Shown: positions 51,849 through 60,300 of the stretch, one piece after another
Numbering within the stretch: the stretch's first letter is position 1
How the letters are laid out: every line of letters begins with the position of its first letter
Source of the DNA: Rhynchopus euleeides
Taxonomy: Eukaryota; Euglenozoa; Diplonemea; Diplonemida; Diplonemidae
Direction of reading: 5' to 3'
DNA: 64,000 nt
Assembly (NCBI GenBank): GCA_963210315.1
Contig: OY723265.1
Coordinates: 2,046,001-2,110,000 of the forward strand
The notes under the pieces: model-generated
What the model saw: only the letters and a program-made list of their open reading frames with translations
The model's database searches: none
Told to the model about the DNA's origin: nothing
Translations under genes and position numbers: made by a program

Positions 51849-51900
51849 ACACGGTGAACTCCAGCGGAGGTTACCCTACCTCCGCTGGAGTACACCGTGT
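51849..51900. other. 52-bp imperfect hairpin inside the element
   Basis: ACACGGTGAACTCCAGCGGA-GGTTACCCTACC-TCCGCTGGAGTACACCGTGT: complementary arms of about 20 bp with one internal mismatch and a short loop. A comparable hairpin (AACGCCAGGGGA/TCCCCTGGCGTT, 44055-44085) lies in the other TA-flanked element. Confidence 0.85.
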
Positions 51901-52648
51901 GTCTCCCATGAGTCTCAACTAGCGGGAGTCTTAGCGTAAATTAGCTGGAAAATAGACTCCCGTATCCAGTACAGACTGCAGTCTTAGACTCCCTCTTAGA
52001 CATGGTGGCTGGAGTCCACCATGTGTGCACCTTCAAAACAGAAGAGACCTGCATGACGAGGGCATCACCACCCACCGGGCCACCCGCTAGGTCCATTTTT
52101 TCTTCTCCGCTTCTCTGCCTTCTTTGGACTATTTGAGCTCTGTGCGGATCACGATGGGGTCACTTTCTATTTTTTTATGGCGTTTTTTCTGACTGTTTTA
52201 CTGTCCCAAAGTCACAAAAAAAACGCCGAAAATGAGATCGACCTTTTTTTTTTTTTCAGAAAACCGGGAACCGGGAAACCCTGGTTTTGAAAACCGGAAA
52301 ACCAGACCTATCTTATCCCCTGGCACACAGTGGCACTGTACGGTACCAAACGGTGGCACAAAATTTAGGTACCCCAATTCGGGCACCTGAGGTGCCCGGA
52401 ATGGTGGAAAAGTGGGGTTCGATGGGTTTCCGGACCGATCTGGGGGGGTTTGGAGGGTTTACGGGGGCTTTGGGGCCTCTGTGCCGGTTTTTTGAAAAAT
52501 CGTGTTTGTCACCCCCATTTGACCCCCCCTACCCCCCCCCCCCCCCGATGTCCCCCTCCTGCGTGTCTTCTTCACAAGCTGTGCCCAGTCATGCCCTCCA
52601 CCACCCACGCACCCACCAGTGTGAGTCTTTGCCTCTCTCGTCTCTAAG

Positions 52649-54097
52649 ATGTCTGCCATCGCAGCCTCCCGTGCGGCGCTGAAGGATGTGATGAAGCGGG
52701 CGCCGAGCCTGGCCAACCGCAAGGCGGGGATGTTCGACAAGTCGTCGAAGGAGCTGATGGGGATGGAGAGTAAGTTCGTGGCGCAGAACTACTCCCCGAT
52801 GCCTGTGGTGTTCTCGAAGGCCGAGGGGGTGCGTGTGTGGGACCCTGAGGGCAAGGAGTACATCGACTTCCTGAGTGCCTACTCCGCAACGAACCAGGGG
52901 CACAACAACAAGCGCATCTGCGATGCCCTGAAGGACCAGGTGGACGCGCTGGCCCTATCGTCGCGTGCCTTCTACAACGACCTGTTCCCGAAGTTCGCCG
53001 CCTTCCTGACGGAGGCCACGGGGTACGACATGTTCCTGCCCGCCAACAGCGGTGCCGAGGCGGTTGAGGCCGCGATCAAGATGACCCGCAAGTGGGGGTA
53101 CCGCGTCAAGGGGATCCCGAAGGACGAGGCGGTGATCATCGTCTGCAAGGAGAACTTCCACGGGCGCACCACTGCGATCGTCGGGTTCTCCACCGACCCC
53201 GATGCCTACGCGGACTACGGCCCGTTCGCGCCTGGCTTCGAGATTATCGACTTCAACGACGTGGGTGCCCTGGAGAAGGTGCTGAAGGAGAAGGGCGACA
53301 AGGTGGCCGGGTTCCTCGTGGAGCCCATCCAGGGTGAGGCGGGTGTGTTCGTCCCCGACGAGGGCTACCTGGCGAAGTGCCACGCGCTGTGCAAGGAGCA
53401 CAACGTGCTGCTGATGGCGGACGAGGTGCAGACCGGGTTCGGGCGCACCGGGAAGCTGTTCTGCTCCGACTACGACGACATCAAGCCGGAGGTGATTGTT
53501 GTGGGCAAGGCGCTGTCCGGCGGGCTGTACCCCGTGTCGGGCGTGCTGGCGGACAAGGCGGTGATGGGCGTGTTCACCCCCGGCACCCACGGCTCCACCT
53601 TCGGCGGGTCCCCCATCGCCGCCGCTGTCGGGATCGAGGCCGTCGCGACGCTGCTGGAGGAGGACATGGTGGGCAACTCCTACCGCCTCGGCGCGCTCTT
53701 CCGTGAGCTGCTCAGCGACTGGGCCAAGACCCTGTCTGGCCACGGGGTGACTGTGCGCGGGCGTGGTCTGCTGAACGCTGTGGAGGTGGACCCCGCGCTG
53801 GACCACGGGAAGTTCGCCTACAAGTGGTGCATCAAGATGGCGGAGAAGGGCGTTCTGGCCAAGCCGACCCACGGCAACATCGTGCGGTATGCAGTCTCTT
53901 TGCCCTGCGAAACCACCGGACACCCTCTTGTGGCCCCTACTTTACGTCATTTCCTCCCAAACCCCCCCTCCCTCCCCTCCCACACACCCCACCACAGCTT
54001 CTCGCCGCCGCTTGTGATCACGGAGGAGGAGGTGCGCCACTGCTGCGAGGTGATCAGCAAAAGCTACGAGGCTGCCTACGCGGAGGCCGAGAAGTGA
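52649..54097 (+). CDS. OAT: Ornithine aminotransferase (one intron)
   Basis: PLP-dependent transfer of the delta-amino group of ornithine to 2-oxoglutarate, giving glutamate semialdehyde and glutamate. Exon 1 is 52649-53886, the intron is 53887-53997 (GTATGC...CACAG, 111 bp) and exon 2 is 53998-54097; spliced 445 aa, within the family range. The intron is a multiple of three with no stop, so the unspliced frame is also open. Splicing restores the conserved HGNIVRFSPPLVITEEE. Family marks: NSGAEAVEAAIK (133-144), EPIQGEAG (225-232), MADEVQTGFGRTG with Asp258, GKALSGG with the PLP lysine K287, and THGSTFGGSP (313-322). The first 30 residues are rich in Ala, Ser, Lys and Arg and could be a mitochondrial presequence. 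The gene lies directly after a transposable element. No catalytic residue is missing. Confidence 0.95.
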   Translation: MSAIAASRAALKDVMKRAPSLANRKAGMFDKSSKELMGMESKFVAQNYSPMPVVFSKAEGVRVWDPEGKEYIDFLSAYSATNQGHNNKRICDALKDQVDALALSSRAFYNDLFPKFAAFLTEATGYDMFLPANSGAEAVEAAIKMTRKWGYRVKGIPKDEAVIIVCKENFHGRTTAIVGFSTDPDAYADYGPFAPGFEIIDFNDVGALEKVLKEKGDKVAGFLVEPIQGEAGVFVPDEGYLAKCHALCKEHNVLLMADEVQTGFGRTGKLFCSDYDDIKPEVIVVGKALSGGLYPVSGVLADKAVMGVFTPGTHGSTFGGSPIAAAVGIEAVATLLEEDMVGNSYRLGALFRELLSDWAKTLSGHGVTVRGRGLLNAVEVDPALDHGKFAYKWCIKMAEKGVLAKPTHGNIVRYAVSLPCETTGHPLVAPTLRHFLPNPPSLPSHTPHHSFSPPLVITEEEVRHCCEVISKSYEAAYAEAEK

Positions 54098-55820
54098 AGC
54101 CCTGCAGCCTGAGCGCATGACCGCCCACACCCCCATCCGCTTCACGGCGCTCATCGCTCGGACCGACCGTGCCCCAGTCTCACTGCAGTGCTCGTGAGGC
54201 ACCACTGCTTTGCTGAACTGCAGGCACTTGGTGCGCACCGACAAATTGCGTCTTTTCTTTTGATAATTTCTTTGCACAACATGACTCCTGCCGGCATTAT
54301 CCGGCTTTGGCGCACAAGCAGCAGTTATATCTTTTTCCACAATTTTCATTAGCACATGCATGATGATGCGGACAAGAAGTGCAGGGGGTGTACGTGTGTG
54401 CTTCCGACGACCCCTGCTCCTTTTTGTGTGTCTAGCTATCCCGTCTTCACATCGGGATCTAGACCAAATCTCAAGGCAGCAGGCCGAAACGTTATCTCAT
54501 CAAAACAAGGAAGAAGGAAGCACGGCTGCTACAATTTTATACTCCGGGGGCGGGGCGAGGTGGAGCTGGGAGCTGAGGGGTGTTTGGGTGCAGCAGATCC
54601 CCTTGACAGCCCTCTGGGGGTGTTGTGCGCGCCCCCCCCTCATGCGTCCGCCCCACCCACCTCTGCATCGCATGGCCCTTGCCACACCCCCAGACCTGTG
54701 GTTTATAAACCAAATTTATTTTTTGCCTCCCTCTCTTCCCCCTCCACCCCCCCCAACCCCGTTACCCCACCCGTTATGCAACACCACAGGCTGTGCTCAC
54801 ATCCGGCAGTTTATACCCGCCCTAGCCCCAACTAGCAGGGTGGGTATTATTGACGTGGGATGCGCCGAGCGCCGTGGGCGTGATGCCGGCAACGAGGCAC
54901 CGCAGGTTGGCATGTCCGTGGTGGGCCCTTTGCGGGGCGGGGTGTGTGTGTGTGTGTGACATGTGACAGTGGAGACCACACCAAGAGAGAGCAAAGTGCT
55001 CGGGGCTGTCTGCAATCCTATAAAAGGATTCACGTGTATGTGTGTCTTGTCATGTGTTAGAAACTCTCTTTTTTTCGCTGTGGTTCGCCACCCACACCCC
55101 AGAAGACCTGCGGGGCAGGAGGAGGGGCTGTGCGGGGGGAGGGGTGGGGTGGGGTGGCGCACACGGGAGCTGTGAGAGAGCCGCACACCCAAACAAATAT
55201 GCACATTAAGCCGATGGAAAATAATACGTGGCGTGACTGTAAACCGGCTGCACCAATCGGGGTGGCCGCTGCTGGGGGGGTGGGGGGTGGGGGTGAGGGT
55301 CGGACGGGGGATCTCGTCGACAGCATCAACGCCTCTTCCCCCCCGCCCCCCCTCTCCCAGAAACACCGGTGACACGCATTGCTGAGCGGCGGCTATCGGC
55401 AGGCCGTCGTGCCTCCAATCGGACTTGAAGCCTCACCCCCACTCCCCTACCCCCTCCCTCCCCCCTCGCGCTCGGCAGAACCGAACAAGATGGATGGCAA
55501 CGCAACCCTGCGATCAGCATGCCTTGAACACGCCGTTCGAACACACCGTGAGGCTGGTCACGCTGCACCATGCATTGTTGTGTGTGAAGCAGTTCAGGCC
55601 ACAGGGGCGACAAGGGAGGGGGTGGGGGGTGGGGGTGCGTTGCGCGTGTGTTGGAAACACGCGGTGCTGCTGAAACATGGCGGGGTATACAGCAGGGATG
55701 GTCCCCCGCACCCCCCACCAACAGTGTTTGTGTGACGGACAGGAGCGTGGCGGAATGCATCCTTACACGTCTGGTGCGCTGCCTGACAACCACACGGCAC
55801 ACATGCATCAACGCACCCCT
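54098..55820. other. Intergenic
   Basis: No supported gene. Contains a segment (about 54487-54535, AAGGAAGAAGGAAGCACRGY) similar to 32991-33020, the second copy of the 78-bp repeat (54966-55040), and G/C tracts. Confidence 0.55.
54966..55040 (+). repeat. ~78-bp dispersed repeat, copy 2
   Basis: Counterpart of 49418-49495: AGTGGAGACCACACCAAGAG, AAGTGCTCGGGGCTGTCT and CCTATAAAAGGATTCACG. Preceded by (GT)n at 54942-54957, as in copy 1. Confidence 0.75.
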
Positions 55821-55885
55821 CCACTCTGCAGGACCTTTTTGTGTCGACAAACCCGTTCCACACCAACCCCCACGAGGCAGTAGCA

Positions 55886-56254
55886 ATGTCGGACAGCGTC
55901 CCAAAGTACCTCTACCACTACACGACGAAGGAGAGCGCTGCTTCCATCAAAGCTACTGGTTTCCGCGAGAGCACTGACACGGCGCGCGATGCCAGCCTCG
56001 GCCCTGGTGTCTACTTTACTGCAAAGAAGCCACAGACAAGCGACAAGGCGCTGCTGAAGAATAACTACGACGGTGCCGCCCCGACACAGAAGGCAAAGGT
56101 CGAATCCTACGTACGTGTCGAGACGGCTGGCATGCAGACAAGCGAGTTAAAGCGTGCCTCTGGCGGACGCAATGTATACTGCGCCCCAGCTGCTGCAGTC
56201 GACATGTCCAAGGCCAACCCTGTGGTTGGGGATCGCTCCCGCTTTGGCAAGTAG
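55886..56254 (+). CDS. HYD1-like ADP-ribosyltransferase-fold protein, 122 aa
   Basis: ORF from the ATG at 55886 (MSDSVPKYLYHYTTKES); the frame is open a little upstream from a GTG, but the ATG follows an acceptor-like CACTCTGCAG (55831) and fits the family start. Hallmarks of the ART-HYD1 family are visible: LYHYTT at 9-14 followed by a helix with S/A-x-I and then GF, and LGPGVYFTAKKP at 38-49. The length is typical of a stand-alone HYD1 domain. Members transfer or are thought to transfer ADP-ribose from NAD; many bacterial relatives are toxin tips, while eukaryotic stand-alone copies have unknown roles. No signal peptide or toxin-delivery domain is present, so a cytosolic role is likely. I did not verify the third catalytic-position residue. 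Neighbouring genes give no functional hint. Confidence 0.7.
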   Translation: MSDSVPKYLYHYTTKESAASIKATGFRESTDTARDASLGPGVYFTAKKPQTSDKALLKNNYDGAAPTQKAKVESYVRVETAGMQTSELKRASGGRNVYCAPAAAVDMSKANPVVGDRSRFGK

Positions 56255-57117
56255 ACCCCCCCCCACCCCCCGCAGCTGCCAGTGCTGCTGGGAGGGTGTC
56301 CGCCTCACCTCAACAACCTCGTGCCGGGGAGGGATGCCGATCCGAGAGGAACACATCCAACCCGCGGCTTTGCGTTTTGTTCGATATATTCAATCTCCAC
56401 ACACACACAGACGCCCCGGTCTTCTTCTTGCCCCCTTGCCCAACGCGGGGCAGCCAGGTGACACCCGTCCCTACGCACTGCAGAGCTGTCTAACCCATCT
56501 GCCTGGTGCTGGATGATGTTCTTCTGTGCCCCGCCTGCTAGTTTAAACAGCAACAATATATATTGGGGACCCTCGCTACCAAAGGTGCGACTGAGTGAGA
56601 AGGGGAGAGGGAGCAGTCTCGCCTCCCCTCACTGACTGACGAGCAGTGACTGGCTGTGGCTGTGGTAGCGAAGGCCCCGGGTCTCATTCTCGTTCAGACT
56701 AGCCTTCTGAAGCGGGTGGCACATTGGCCCGTCAAAGTGTCAGATCCTTGCGGAATGTGAGTTCTGCACCGTGGAGCCTGATGCGATGTGGTGGGGCGTT
56801 GATGCACAGCTGCCTTGCTGGCGTCACTTCCAGTTTATAGTTCAGCATCGAAAGACCTGTGCTCACACACAGCGAACCTGAAATACAAGAAGGAAGGATT
56901 GGGACGTCACCTCCATCCCTCTTCCCTTGTGGGGGGAGGCCCCATGCGTTTGGATTGTGATGCAACGCCTGTGCTGTCGCAGCCTTTACTGTGGGGGGAC
57001 CGAGACGGGGCACAGGGGCATTACAAAAAGAGAAAAAATGGTCCGTTTGCGTTTGAGTGACACATTGCGGCGTCTGGGGCCTCCTTTTCCAGGTCCTGTG
57101 TGGAGGATGTTTGGTTT
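56255..57117. other. Intergenic with one decayed MITE
   Basis: No supported gene. Contains the element at 56565-56678 and a few short ORFs. Confidence 0.55.
56565..56678. mobile_element. Decayed MITE, GGGGGYCYTCGCT family
   Basis: Left end GGGGACCCTCGCTACCAAAG, internal CTCCCCTCACTGACTGACGA as in 36149-36257, right end GTGGTAGCGAAGGCCCC. Both termini carry substitutions. Confidence 0.75.
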
Positions 57118-57224
57118 GGGGGTCTTCGCTGGCCGTTATCCTTCGTCAATCTCCGTCAGTTTTCAGCTATTTCAACGGGAAATTCACCAAAATACACTAC
57201 GATCACCCCGTAGCGAAGACCCCC
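57118..57224. mobile_element. 107-bp MITE with GGGGGTCTTCGCT ends, upstream of the Cys-rich gene
   Basis: Left end GGGGGTCTTCGCT, right end AGCGAAGACCCCC, both flanked by TTT, indicating the same 3-bp duplication as the GGGGGCCC copies. It lies 98 bp before the ATG at 57323. The interior is unrelated to the 109-bp subtypes. Confidence 0.85.
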
Positions 57225-57322
57225 TTTGGCTTTTTTGAATCCGTCGCTGAGACAGACAACATCACACACAGGTTATACAGATTTGAACACAGAAGCAGCA
57301 CAGCGACAAACGAAGGGAGGCC

Positions 57323-60300
57323 ATGCGAAGGATGCGTCTGTACGCGATGGCGTTGGTTGTAGCGATGGTTTCGGGAAGCGGGATACCGCTGGAGTGCAAG
57401 CCGTCGACAGCGTGCGTGTGCCAGGAGCCGCCATGCTACTTCCAGTGCGACAAAAAATTGGGGTGCGACAACGCGCTGCTGGTGTGCGGGACAGAATACT
57501 GCCACCTGGACTGCGCCGGAAATCAGAGCTGCATGCAGTCGCACCTGCACTGCATGGCGGGGGACTGCGAGACGCGGTGCTCGGATGACGGGGCGTGCAT
57601 GCGGATGCGGACGTACAACGAGACGGGGATCCAATCCCCGGCAGCGCTCGACCCGGCTGGGGCCAGGTACGGGATGTGGGCGGGGTCTGAGCGGACGGGG
57701 AAGGTGGTCTGCTACGGGAAGCAGTCGTGCCAGGAGTCGTCGGTGGGGTGCGGGAGCACGAGGTGCGAGCTGACTTGCAAAGGGGTGCAGTCGTGCCAGC
57801 AGACGTCGTACGCGTTGGTGAGGTCTCCAGGCATGTGGACAGCGGCTTCGGAGGTGCAGTGCAGCAACCTGCAGGCGTGCCAGCAGGCGCAGTTCGACTT
57901 CACCGGGGCGCAGGCGGATGTGGAGCTGGTGTGCGACAACACGCAGTCCTGCAGACAGGCGTCTGTGCAGTGCCCGTCCGCACACAGCCTGGTGGTGTAC
58001 TGCACCGGTGCCCAGGCCTGCGACCAGCTGAGTCTGCGTGGCCCGGCGTCTCTGCCTGGCGGCAAGCAGTGCCTGCTGAAGTGCATCGGGAACGCCGCCT
58101 GCTCCGGCATCGACGCAGCCCGCGTCAGCGGGGCCGTGACGACGCAGTGCAGCAGCGGTGCGGGCTGCTCCCAGCACCTCCTGGACCTCGCGTCCCCGAA
58201 CGCAACGGTCCCGGACCCGTCGTGCTCGTCCTGGAGGGTGTGGCGGGCGCACGTGTCGACTGACTGCAACGTGCTGTGCCACGAACCCATCTACCACGCC
58301 TTCTGTACCCTGCTGTGCGCATGCTCCCGGTCTGACGGCGGCTCGGGCAGCAGCTCCTCCGACATGAGCTTGTCGTCTGGCAGTGACGACAGCATGGCTT
58401 CCTCATCGATGGGTGGTTCCGACATGGGCTCTTCATCCGACAGCGGGTCCGTGGACTGGACACTCGGGTGGGGCAGCCAGTGCAGTGGGAAGGCGTGTGT
58501 CTGCAATGAGACCGCTGGGTGCTACTACGATGCCAAGCCGCACCGCGACCTGTACCAGCACACACTTGCTTGCGAAGGCAGCTGGTGTGCACTCAAGTGC
58601 AGGGGTCTGGAGAGCTGTGCCGAGTCGCACGTGCAGTGCCTGTCCCCGCATGGCTGCGACTTCACCTGTCTGGGAGAGGGGTCGTGTCGTCACCTTCAGA
58701 ACTACAGCGAAGCAGGCGTGAACGCGACAGACGGTGGTGTGGCCGTGGACGAGGACACAGAGTTCGGGATGTGGTTCGGATCCAGTGTTTCCCAGGCACG
58801 TCTCGCCTGCATGGGTGTGGACTCGTGCAGGGACAGCACTGTCGGGTGTGCTGCAGACAAGTGCATGTTGGAGTGCACGCACTATCGGGCGTGCCACGAC
58901 CTGACTTACAACCTGACGGGCACGACATACTACGCACACGTGAAGTGTCTGGATGAGAAGTCTTGCGATCATGGGACCTTTAACTTCAGCGACGTCAACA
59001 TCGGGGCACTGATGGACTGCACAGGGGAGGCGTGCTACGGTGCACACGTGCTGTGCCCTGTGCACGGCAGTCTTACCGTGCGTTGCCACGGTGAGAAGGC
59101 GTGCGAGGATCTCACGCTGGTGGCACCTGATACGCTGCCGAGCGGGCAGCACTGCAAGATCGAGTGTCTGGGTGAGAAGGCGTGCTACCGTATGGGGGCA
59201 TCCAACGTGCGTGGTGCTGTGACGACTGACTGCACATATGATACGCGCTGCACTTACCTCATGCAGTCCCTCACCGTTTACCCCAGCAGCGGTTCTGACA
59301 GTTCTTCATCAGACAGCAGCTCTTCATCCGACAGTTCTTCCTCAGACAGCAGCTCTTCGGACAGTAGTGCTTCGTTTGGCAGTGCGAACAGCAATGGTAC
59401 CTCATCCACGGGTTCTGAAAGTGCTTCTTCACAAGACAGCACTTCCTCATCCGGGTCGTCTGGCAGTTACAACAGCATGGCGTCCTCGTCGATGGGTGGT
59501 TCCGACAGCTCTTCATCCGACAGCGGGTCCGTGGACTGGACACTCGGGTGGGGCAGCCAGTGCAGTGGGAAGGCGTGTGTCTGCAATGAGACCGCTGGGT
59601 GCTACTACGATGCCAAGCCGCACCGCGACCTGTACCAGCACACACTTGCTTGCGAAGGCAGCTGGTGTGCACTCAAGTGCAGGGGTCTGGAGAGCTGTGC
59701 CGAGTCGCACGTGCAGTGCCTGTCCCCGCATGGCTGCGACTTCACCTGTCTGGGAGAGGGGTCGTGTCGTCACCTTCAGAACTACAGCGAAGCAGGCGTG
59801 AACGCGACAGACGGTGGTGTGGCCGTGGACGAGGACACAGAGTTCGGGATGTGGTTCGGATCCAGCGTGTCCCAGGCACGTCTCGCCTGCATGGGTGAGG
59901 ACTCGTGCAGGGACAGCAGTGTCGGGTGTGCCGCTGCCGGGTGTCTGTTGGAGTGCACCTATTATCGGGCGTGCCACGACCTGACGTACGACCTGACGGG
60001 CACGACAGACTACGCACACGTGAAGTGTCTGGATGAGAAGTCTTGCGAGCGTGGGACCTTTAACTTCAGCGACGTCAACATCGGGGCACTGATGGACTGC
60101 ACAGGGGAGGCGTGCTACGGTGCACACGTGCTGTGCCCTGTGCACGGCAGCCTTACCGTGCGTTGCCACGGTGAGAAGGCGTGCGAGGATCTCACGCTGG
60201 TGGCACCTGAGACGCTGCCGAGCGGGCAGCACTGCAAGATCGAGTGTCTGGGTGAGAAGGCGTGCTACCGTATGGGGGCATCCAACGTGCGTGGTGCTGT

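Larger units (their letters stand above)
50193..52529. mobile_element. 2.34-kb TA-flanked element with ~210-bp terminal inverted repeats
   Basis: The left end GGGGGGGTCAAATG follows TA (50191-50192). The right end CATTTGACCCCCCC precedes TA (52530-52531). The terminal repeats are 50193-50410 and 52324-52529. The interior contains a second inverted pair (about 50404-50567 with 50986-51143), a 52-bp repeat with its GC hairpin (51206-51428) and a 52-bp hairpin (51849-51900). No transposase-like ORF was recognised. It is related to 43264-44596 by the GGGGGGGTCA ends and TA flanks, but the rest of the terminal repeats differ. The ornithine aminotransferase gene starts 118 bp beyond the right TA. 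Confidence 0.9.

Noticed and set aside
52955-53923. 322-codon ORF antisense to ornithine aminotransferase
   Set aside because: Shadow frame; the sense product is unmistakable.
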